A stretch of DNA of 5,687 nucleotides from JAZNQL01 sp045590155 (lineage in GTDB: Bacteria > Bacillota > Clostridia > UMGS1883 > UMGS1540). Position numbers and translations under genes: made by a program. The stretch covers positions 1 through 5,687 of the forward strand of contig JAZNQL010000007.1 in NCBI GenBank assembly GCA_045590155.1, read 5' to 3'. This document shows positions 1-4,951 of this stretch, piece after piece. Under the pieces are notes generated by a model, which saw nothing but the letters and a program-made list of their open reading frames with translations, was not told where the DNA came from and made no database searches. Positions within the stretch are counted from its first letter, which is position 1, and every line of letters begins with the position of its first letter.

Positions 1-1
1 A

Positions 2-29
2 TTGAAATTTTAATTTTTTGTGTTATAAT
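2..29 (+). promoter_or_regulatory. sigmaA-type promoter of the tig-clpPX operon
   Basis: A -35 element TTGAAA (2-7) is followed after 16 nt by a perfect -10 TATAAT (24-29). The TG at 21-22, one base before the -10, makes it an extended -10. Transcription would start near 36, giving a short leader of about 30 nt before the trigger factor start. No CtsR-type or CIRCE operator is visible in the 64 nt present, so heat-shock control of this operon is not supported here, although sites further upstream would be out of view. Confidence 0.7.
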
Positions 30-64
30 ATTAAATTGTATTATAAAGCTTGGAGGAATAACTA

Positions 65-1411
65 ATGAAAGTAAAAAACGTTGAAAAGTTAGAAAACAAT
101 AAGGTAAAGTTAACTATTGAAGTTGACAAGCAGGCATTTGAAGAAGGCGTGGAAAAAGCATATCGTAAAAATGTGAAATACATATCCATTCCCGGCTTCC
201 GCAAGGGTAAAGCTCCCCGTAAAGTTTGCGAAAAATACTATGGAGAAGGCGTTTTTTATGAAGATGCTATAAACTTTGTATGCCCCGATGCATATGATAA
301 AGCAGTGGCAAAAAGCGGTATAAAGCCTGTTGACCGTCCTGAAGTTGATATTGAACAGCTTGAATCAGGCAAAGCATTTGTATTTACTGCCGTAGTAGCT
401 GTTAAACCTGAATTTGAAGTTGCTGAATATAAAGGAATTAAATTGGATAAAATAGAATATAAAGTGTTGGCAAAAGATGTTAACGCTGAAATCGACAGAC
501 GTCGTGAACAAAACGCAAGACTCGTTTCAATCGAAACAGCTGCAAAGAAGGGTAATATTGCAGTTATTGATTATGAAGGTTTTGTTGACGGTGTAGCATT
601 TGACGGAGGTAAGGGCGAAAATCATAATCTTGAGCTCGGTTCCGGACAGTTTATTCCTGGTTTTGAAGACCAGCTTATTGGTAAAAAGGCAGGTCAGGAA
701 GTTGACGTAAATGTTACTTTCCCCACAGAATATCATGCTGAAGAACTTGCAGGTAAAGAAGCAGTATTTAAGGTAAAAATAAATGAAGTTAAGAAAAAAG
801 AACTTCCCGCTGCTGACGATGAATTTGCAAAAGATGTAAGTGAATTTGATACACTTGATGAATTAAAGGCTGACATTAAGGCTAAAATGACAGAAGCTAA
901 CAATGTTCGTGCAAAGAGAGAAACCGAAGATAAAATAGTTGATGCTATTGCTGAAAAAACAGAAATTGATATTCCTGAATGTATGATAGAAACACAGATA
1001 GACAAAATGCTTCAGGATTTTGAATACAGAATTTCTGCACAAGGCATTACCTTGGAACAATATCAGCAGGTTACAGGTATTGACGAAGCTACAATGCGCG
1101 GTCAGTTTAAAGACGGTGCAGCAAGATCTGTAAAAATTAACCTTATTTTAGAAAAAATTGCTGAAATCGAAAAGATTGAAGTTACAAAAGAAGAAATAGA
1201 AGAAGAACTTAAGAGAATGTCAGAACAGTATAGCATGGAACTTAAAAAGGTTAAGAACATTATGAAGAATTCCATGGACGGATTAAAGGCTGATTTATCT
1301 GTAAATAAAACTCTGACTTTCTTGGTTGACAATGCAAAAATAACTAAAAAGGCAAAGAGTAAAGGAGAAGAAAAAGATGAGTCTGGTGCCGATGGTAATA
1401 GAGCAGACTAA
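65..1411 (+). CDS. tig: Trigger factor, ribosome-associated chaperone and peptidyl-prolyl isomerase
   Basis: Trigger factor binds the ribosomal exit tunnel next to L23 and shields nascent chains in the cytosol. The 448-residue product has the family's usual length and three-part layout. The N-terminal ribosome-binding domain (about 1-115) carries the signature GFRKGKAP at residues 44-51. An FKBP-type isomerase domain spans about 160-247, with IDYEGFVDG, the LGSGQFIPGFE segment and a closing FKVKINEVKKKELP. The helical SurA-like chaperone domain fills about 250-430. The ATG has GGAGG (52-56) 8 nt upstream. The last dozen residues, an acidic polar tail (KDESGADGNRAD), are encoded by DNA that also encodes the start of clpP in another frame. 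It is the first gene of the operon and its 3' end contains the clpP ribosome binding site. Identification is by recognised family motifs. Confidence 0.97.
   Translation: MKVKNVEKLENNKVKLTIEVDKQAFEEGVEKAYRKNVKYISIPGFRKGKAPRKVCEKYYGEGVFYEDAINFVCPDAYDKAVAKSGIKPVDRPEVDIEQLESGKAFVFTAVVAVKPEFEVAEYKGIKLDKIEYKVLAKDVNAEIDRRREQNARLVSIETAAKKGNIAVIDYEGFVDGVAFDGGKGENHNLELGSGQFIPGFEDQLIGKKAGQEVDVNVTFPTEYHAEELAGKEAVFKVKINEVKKKELPAADDEFAKDVSEFDTLDELKADIKAKMTEANNVRAKRETEDKIVDAIAEKTEIDIPECMIETQIDKMLQDFEYRISAQGITLEQYQQVTGIDEATMRGQFKDGAARSVKINLILEKIAEIEKIEVTKEEIEEELKRMSEQYSMELKKVKNIMKNSMDGLKADLSVNKTLTFLVDNAKITKKAKSKGEEKDESGADGNRAD
1361..1367 (+). promoter_or_regulatory. clpP ribosome binding site inside tig
   Basis: AAAGGAG lies 9 nt before the clpP ATG at 1377 and is wholly inside the tig reading frame, where it contributes to the SKGEE codons. 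It fixes the clpP start and means that ribosomes finishing tig pass over the clpP initiation site, an arrangement expected to favour translational coupling. Confidence 0.8.
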
Positions 1412-1958
1412 TAGAGGAGAACGTTCTTACGATATCTTTTCACGTTTGCTTAAAGACAGAATAATATTTTTAGGCGAAGAAGTTAACGATGTAACTGCAA
1501 GTTTAGTAGTTGCACAGATGCTGTTTTTAGAAAGCGAAGATCCCGAAAAGGATATAAGTCTTTACATAAACAGCCCCGGCGGCTCAATAACCGCAGGTAT
1601 GGCTATTTATGATACAATGCAGTATATAAAGTGTGACGTATCTACAATTTGCGTGGGTATGGCAGCTAGTATGGGTGCATTTTTGCTTGCAGCCGGGGCA
1701 AAAGGTAAACGTTTTGTTTTACCTAACAGTGAAGTTATGATTCATCAACCCCTTGGCGGAATGCAAGGTCAGGCTTCGGATATTAAAATTCACGCAGACA
1801 GAATTATTCAAATGCGTACCAAGTTAAACACTATTTTAAGTGAAGTTACTGGTAAGCCTTTGGAAATTATTGAAAAAGATACTGACAGGGACAACTTCTT
1901 AACAGCACAGCAGGCAGTTGAATACGGCCTTGTAGATAAAATTATTACAAAACATTAA
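1377..1958 (+). CDS. clpP: ATP-dependent Clp protease proteolytic subunit ClpP
   Basis: ClpP forms the two-ring, 14-subunit serine protease chamber that degrades proteins threaded in by ClpX or ClpC in the cytosol. The 193-residue product is full length. It starts MSLVPMVIEQTNRGERSYDI, the usual axial N-terminal region. The catalytic triad is intact: Ser98 in GMAASMGAF, His123 in MIHQPLGG and Asp172 in DTDRDNF. The substrate-binding NSPGGSITAGMAIYD segment is at 65-79. The start is set by AAAGGAG at 1361-1367. The first 35 nt overlap the 3' end of tig in a different frame, and the gene is followed by a hairpin and then clpX, its unfoldase partner. Nothing suggests an inactive or divergent ClpP paralogue. 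Confidence 0.98.
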   Translation: MSLVPMVIEQTNRGERSYDIFSRLLKDRIIFLGEEVNDVTASLVVAQMLFLESEDPEKDISLYINSPGGSITAGMAIYDTMQYIKCDVSTICVGMAASMGAFLLAAGAKGKRFVLPNSEVMIHQPLGGMQGQASDIKIHADRIIQMRTKLNTILSEVTGKPLEIIEKDTDRDNFLTAQQAVEYGLVDKIITKH

Positions 1959-1963
1959 TTTTT

Positions 1964-1987
1964 ACGCCAATCGGAAACGGTTGGCGT
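1964..1987 (+). other. Intercistronic hairpin with GAAA tetraloop between clpP and clpX
   Basis: ACGCCAATCG (1964-1973) pairs with CGGTTGGCGT (1978-1987) around a GAAA loop (1974-1977). This gives a 10-bp stem with one G-U pair and a GNRA tetraloop. The following bases, TTAATCCTTT, are a poor U-tract, so it is not a convincing intrinsic terminator. A partial attenuator, an RNA processing site or an mRNA-stability element that sets the ClpP:ClpX ratio are all possible. It lies 6-29 nt after the clpP stop codon. The clpX SD (1997-2004) is outside the stem and stays accessible. Confidence 0.75.
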
Positions 1988-2015
1988 TAATCCTTTAAGG
2001 GAGGACAGTATTAAA

Positions 2016-3314
2016 ATGTCTAAATTCAACGAACAGGCACAGTTGAAGTGTTCTTTTTGCGGAAAAAGTCAGGATCAGGTAAAAAGACTTGTTGCCGGCC
2101 CTGGTGTATATATTTGTGACGAATGTATTGAACTTTGTTATGAAATTATTGATGAAGAAATTTTGGATTCTTCAAACGATGCTATATATTATGACGAAAT
2201 TCCTAAACCATACGATATTAAAAAAGCTCTTGACGATTATGTAATAGGTCAGGATACAGCTAAAAAGCATTTATCGGTTGCGGTTTATAATCATTATAAG
2301 AGAATATCGGCGCAGGTTGAAAGTGATGTAGAAATACAAAAAAGCAATATTTTACTTATGGGTCCAACAGGTTCTGGAAAAACATTGCTTGCACAAACCT
2401 TGGCAAAGGTTTTAAATGTTCCTTTTGCAATTGCTGATGCCACATCTTTAACAGAAGCAGGTTATGTTGGCGAAGATGTTGAAAATATTCTGCTTCGCTT
2501 GATTCAGGCAGCAGACTATGATATTGAACGTGCATCAAAAGGTATAATTTATATCGACGAAATTGACAAAATAACAAGAAAAAGTGAAAACCCCTCAATT
2601 ACAAGGGATGTAAGCGGAGAAGGAGTTCAACAGGCACTTTTGAAGATTCTGGAAGGAACTGTAGCTTCTGTTCCGCCGCAGGGTGGCAGAAAGCATCCTC
2701 ATCAAGAATTTATACAGATAGATACAACAAACATTTTGTTTATTGTAGGAGGTGCTTTTGACGGGCTTGAAAAAATAATTGAAAGAAGAATAGGAAAAAA
2801 AGCGATGGGTTTTGGTGCTGAAATTTCCTCAAAGGTAAGCAAGGATATATCAGAACTCTTTAAGCTTATTGAACCTGAAGATTTATTGAAATTTGGATTG
2901 ATACCTGAATTTGTAGGAAGAATCCCAGTTATAGCGGCACTTTCGGCTTTAGATAAAGAAGCTCTGGTAAGCATATTGAAGGAACCTAAAAACGCTCTTA
3001 CAAAACAATATGAAAAGTTGTTTGCACTTGACGGAGTTGAACTTGAGTTTGAGGAAGAAGCTCTTGTAAAGATGGCAGAAAGTGCAATTTCACGAAAGAC
3101 AGGAGCAAGAGGTCTTCGTGCTATAATGGAAGAAACTTTGACGGACATTATGTTTACCATTCCGTCAGACGAAACCATAGAAAAGGTACGCATAACAGAA
3201 AATTGTGTAAACAATAAAGAGGCACAGCCTGAAATTACAAGAGGAGATGGGGTAAGAAAAATAAAAAGACCTGCTCCCAAAAAACAAAGGATAAGCGAGG
3301 AATCGGTTTCCTGA
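2016..3314 (+). CDS. clpX: ATP-dependent Clp protease ATP-binding subunit ClpX
   Basis: ClpX is the hexameric AAA+ unfoldase that recognises tagged substrates and feeds them into ClpP. The 432-residue product is full length. An N-terminal C4 zinc-binding domain has Cys12, Cys15, Cys34 and Cys37. The AAA+ core shows Walker A GPTGSGKT (116-123), pore-1 loop GYVG (149-152), Walker B IIYIDE (177-182), the RDVSGEG pore-2 segment (197-203), the RKH loop (225-227), the arginine-finger region GLIPEFVGR (295-303) and sensor-2 GAR (364-366). The ClpP-docking loop reads MGF (265-267) rather than the usual IGF or LGF, a conservative change. The ATG follows AAGGGAGG (1997-2004) by 11 nt. The gene is 57 nt after clpP and 11 nt before the esterase gene, consistent with one transcript. 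Confidence 0.98.
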   Translation: MSKFNEQAQLKCSFCGKSQDQVKRLVAGPGVYICDECIELCYEIIDEEILDSSNDAIYYDEIPKPYDIKKALDDYVIGQDTAKKHLSVAVYNHYKRISAQVESDVEIQKSNILLMGPTGSGKTLLAQTLAKVLNVPFAIADATSLTEAGYVGEDVENILLRLIQAADYDIERASKGIIYIDEIDKITRKSENPSITRDVSGEGVQQALLKILEGTVASVPPQGGRKHPHQEFIQIDTTNILFIVGGAFDGLEKIIERRIGKKAMGFGAEISSKVSKDISELFKLIEPEDLLKFGLIPEFVGRIPVIAALSALDKEALVSILKEPKNALTKQYEKLFALDGVELEFEEEALVKMAESAISRKTGARGLRAIMEETLTDIMFTIPSDETIEKVRITENCVNNKEAQPEITRGDGVRKIKRPAPKKQRISEESVS

Positions 3315-3325
3315 AAGGAGAACTT

Positions 3326-4054
3326 ATGGCATTTTTAACTTGCAATTTTTATTCAGAAATACTTTCGAAAACGGTTGAATTTAATGCAACCATCCCTGAA
3401 GGATGCGAAAACGGAGCAAAAACATTATATCTTTTGCACGGATTTACAGAGAATTCAACGGCTTGGTCAAGATTTTCTTCGATAGAAAGATATGCAAAAC
3501 TTAATAAAATAGCAGTAATTATGCCCGATGCAGGAAAAAGTTTTTATACAGATATGGCGTATGGGGACAAATACTTTACTCATATTGCCTACGAAATTGT
3601 TGAATATACAAGAAAACTTTTTAATTTAAGTAACAGAAGAGATGATACTTTTATAGCAGGACTTTCTATGGGCGGATATGGTGCTGTAAAAATTGCTTTA
3701 AGAAGACCTGATATATTCAGTGCAGCGGCATCGCTTTCGGGTTGCTTGGATATTGAAGGAATTATAGATATGGAACCTTTGCTTTCAAAGGTAATACTCG
3801 GAGAAAATCACGATTTATCGCAAAGTCCTGAAAATGTTATATATCTTGTTGAAAAAATGAAAGATGCACCTATAAAGCCTAAAATTTATCAGGCAATAGG
3901 CAAAAGTGATTTTCTTTATGATGGCAACCAAAAATTTAAAGAGGCAATAGAAAAAACTGATTTTGAGTATTTTTATGAAGAAGGTATAGGCGACCATACT
4001 TGGGATTTCTGGGATAAATATATTCAAAAAGCAATAAACTATATATTGGAATGA
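3326..4054 (+). CDS. Esterase-D / tributyrin-esterase family alpha/beta hydrolase
   Basis: A 242-residue cytosolic alpha/beta hydrolase of the putative esterase family (PF00756 type), related to S-formylglutathione hydrolase and to the EstA tributyrin esterases of lactic acid bacteria. No signal peptide is visible. Visible motifs are LLHGF (36-40), which supplies the oxyanion hole, the nucleophile elbow GLSMGGYG with Ser114, a probable acid Asp195 in GKSDFLYDGN, and His224 in GDHTWDFWD. The natural substrate cannot be read from sequence; short-chain acyl or acetyl esters are typical for the family. The ATG follows AAAGGAG (3314-3320), which begins on the last base of the clpX stop codon, so the gene is almost certainly cotranscribed with clpX. 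A terminator begins inside its stop codon. In many Firmicutes a lon-type gene follows clpX, so this neighbour is less common. Confidence 0.88.
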   Translation: MAFLTCNFYSEILSKTVEFNATIPEGCENGAKTLYLLHGFTENSTAWSRFSSIERYAKLNKIAVIMPDAGKSFYTDMAYGDKYFTHIAYEIVEYTRKLFNLSNRRDDTFIAGLSMGGYGAVKIALRRPDIFSAAASLSGCLDIEGIIDMEPLLSKVILGENHDLSQSPENVIYLVEKMKDAPIKPKIYQAIGKSDFLYDGNQKFKEAIEKTDFEYFYEEGIGDHTWDFWDKYIQKAINYILE

Positions 4055-4080
4055 ACCTTGCACAGTAAGGTTCTTTTTTT
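4053..4080 (+). terminator. Rho-independent terminator of the tig-clpP-clpX-esterase operon
   Basis: GAACCTT (4053-4059) pairs perfectly with AAGGTTC (4067-4073) around a 7-nt loop and is followed by seven Ts (4074-4080). The 5' arm begins at the second base of the esterase stop codon TGA (4052-4054). A ribosome terminating there would cover the 5' arm and could hinder hairpin formation, so some read-through into pdaA is plausible. The 7-bp stem, with 3 G-C pairs, is of modest strength. Confidence 0.88.
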
Positions 4081-4093
4081 CCTTTGCTTTGAG

Positions 4094-4099
4094 TATAAT
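4094..4099 (+). promoter_or_regulatory. Candidate -10 element of a local pdaA promoter
   Basis: A perfect TATAAT lies between the upstream terminator and the pdaA ribosome binding site. No good -35 is seen at 16-18 nt upstream, where the DNA is the terminator stem and T-tract, so an activator or an alternative sigma factor may be needed. The surrounding GAGTATA (4091-4097) matches the sigmaG-type -10 CATWMTA at 5 of 7 positions, which is weak. Transcription from this box would start near 4106, inside the 5' arm of the hairpin over the pdaA start. Confidence 0.4.
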
Positions 4100-4125
4100 A
4101 ATTTCATCTGGAGGTGAGATTATTA
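4096..4125 (+). promoter_or_regulatory. Hairpin enclosing the pdaA SD and ATT start
   Basis: Bases 4096-4108 pair with 4113-4125 around the 4-nt loop TGGA. The 13-bp stem has two G-U pairs (4103-4118 and 4107-4114) and no mismatch. The SD GGAGGTGA (4110-4117) is partly in the loop and partly in the 3' arm, and both candidate ATT start codons (4119 and 4122) are in the 3' arm. Any mRNA reading in from upstream could fold this way and hide the ribosome binding site. A transcript begun near 4106 could not, because it would lack most of the 5' arm. The stem is AT-rich, so its stability is moderate and could depend on temperature. Confidence 0.6.
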
Positions 4126-4892
4126 AAAAAATATTTGTTTTATTGTTATCTATGTTAATTTTTACATCCTGTTCTTACAAAGAAAAGCAAACATCAAACA
4201 TGATATCTTACGAAACAGATGTTTTGGGATGGGGTTTTAGACCCACAAAGGAAGGACCTGAATTTACTAAAACTCAAACAGAGATGATGGAGAAAAATAA
4301 TTGTATTTATATGGGAAACAAGGAAGAAAAAACATTATATCTTACCTTTGACGAAGGGTATGAAAACGGATATACCGATGATATTCTGGACACACTAAAA
4401 GAAAATCAGGTTACGGCAGCGTTTTTTATTACAGGAGATTATTTTACGCGTAGCTTTGATTTGGTGGCGAGAATGCATGATGAAGGACATATTGTAGGGA
4501 ATCATACATGGAATCATCCTTCAATGCCTAAAATTTCTGAAGAACAAATGCAAAAAGAAATTTTAACTCTTTCGGAAAAATTTGAGAATGAACTTGGCGG
4601 AGAAATGAAGTTTTTTCGACCGCCAATGGGGGAATACAACGAAAGTGTTCTTAAAAAAGTAAACGAACTTGGATTTAAAAGTTGTTTTTGGAGTTTTGCG
4701 TACAAAGACTGGGAAGCAGATAAACCGATAGGAGAAGAAGCTGCATACAACACTATAATGAAAGGACTGCATAACGGAGCTGTTATTCTGCTTCATGCGG
4801 TGTCTTCGGATAACGCTAAAGCTTTAGACAGAGTAATAAAGGATGCGAAAAAGCAAGGATATACTTTTAAATCTTTAACAGAATATCAATAA
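4122..4892 (+). CDS. pdaA: PdaA-like polysaccharide deacetylase lipoprotein with ATT start
   Basis: A carbohydrate esterase family 4 (NodB-fold) protein. PdaA of Bacillus removes the acetyl group from muramic acid during cortex muramic-delta-lactam formation. The lead-in GWGFRPTKEGPEF (36-48) and the stretch KTLYLTFDEGYENGYT (70-85) are PdaA-like. Further motifs are GNHTWNHP (126-133), RPPMGEYN (166-173), the DW pair (196-197), LLH ending at His225, and SSDNAKALD. Motif 1 reads TFDEG where most family members have TFDDG and Bacillus PdaA has TFDNG. The N-terminus KKIFVLLLSMLIFTSC suggests a lipoprotein modified at Cys17. No ATG, GTG or TTG fits: the only upstream in-frame start, TTG at 4089, lacks an SD and abuts the terminator. 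GGAGGTGA (4110-4117) points to ATT at 4122, 7 nt after GGAGG, or less well ATT at 4119. The product is 256 residues. Function is well supported; the exact start is inferred. Confidence 0.87.
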   Translation: MKKIFVLLLSMLIFTSCSYKEKQTSNMISYETDVLGWGFRPTKEGPEFTKTQTEMMEKNNCIYMGNKEEKTLYLTFDEGYENGYTDDILDTLKENQVTAAFFITGDYFTRSFDLVARMHDEGHIVGNHTWNHPSMPKISEEQMQKEILTLSEKFENELGGEMKFFRPPMGEYNESVLKKVNELGFKSCFWSFAYKDWEADKPIGEEAAYNTIMKGLHNGAVILLHAVSSDNAKALDRVIKDAKKQGYTFKSLTEYQ

Positions 4893-4909
4893 ATTATAAC
4901 GAATATAAA
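4880..4909 (+). promoter_or_regulatory. Weak candidate promoter for spoIVB
   Basis: AGAATA (4880-4885) resembles the sigmaG -35 TGAATA. GAATATA (4901-4907) matches the sigmaG -10 CATWMTA at 5 of 7 positions, but the 15-nt spacing is short. TATAAA (4904-4909) could alternatively act as a vegetative -10 without a clear -35. Either would start transcription around 4914-4916, inside the 5' arm of the following hairpin. The site overlaps the 3' end of pdaA. This is a positional guess only. Confidence 0.2.
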
Positions 4910-4951
4910 AACCGCTCCTTGTAAAAATTAAGTTAAGGGGGTGGTTTTATA
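4904..4951 (+). promoter_or_regulatory. Long hairpin enclosing the spoIVB SD, terminator-like
   Basis: AAAACCGCTCCTT (4908-4920) pairs with AGGGGGTGGTTTT (4936-4948) over 13 bp with three G-U pairs. Three further pairs (4904-4906 with 4949-4951) form if A4907 bulges. The loop is 4921-4935. The whole spoIVB SD (4936-4944) is in the 3' arm and the ATT start begins at the base of the stem. A-tract 4907-4911 and T-tract 4945-4948 flank the GC core, as in a bidirectional intrinsic terminator, so the element could end pdaA transcription, block spoIVB translation, or both. The U-tract is short (TTTTATATT), so termination would probably be partial. Confidence 0.65.

Noticed and set aside
36..47. Second possible -10, TATAAA at 42-47, upstream of tig
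   Set aside because: It lies too close to the SD at 52-56 to leave a usable leader and has no matching -35.
1991..2002. TCCT/AGGA complementarity near the clpX SD as an occluding hairpin
   Set aside because: Only about 4 weak pairs with a 4-nt loop can form, far below the stems over pdaA and spoIVB.
2702..3280. Long open frame on the minus strand opposite clpX, with other shorter antisense frames opposite tig, the esterase and pdaA
   Set aside because: These lie opposite strongly conserved genes, have no recognisable motifs, and are serine- or phenylalanine-rich as expected of the complement of AT-rich coding DNA.
3418..3433. 16-nt identity AAAAACATTATATCTT shared by the esterase gene and pdaA (4328-4343)
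   Set aside because: Both copies encode K-T-L-Y-L in conserved beta-strands with the same AT-rich codons; flanks differ, so chance and codon bias explain it.
4089..4121. TTG at 4089 as the pdaA start, giving a 267-residue protein
   Set aside because: It has no SD, sits just after the terminator T-tract and before the TATAAT box, and places the real SD inside the coding region ahead of an otherwise normal lipoprotein signal.
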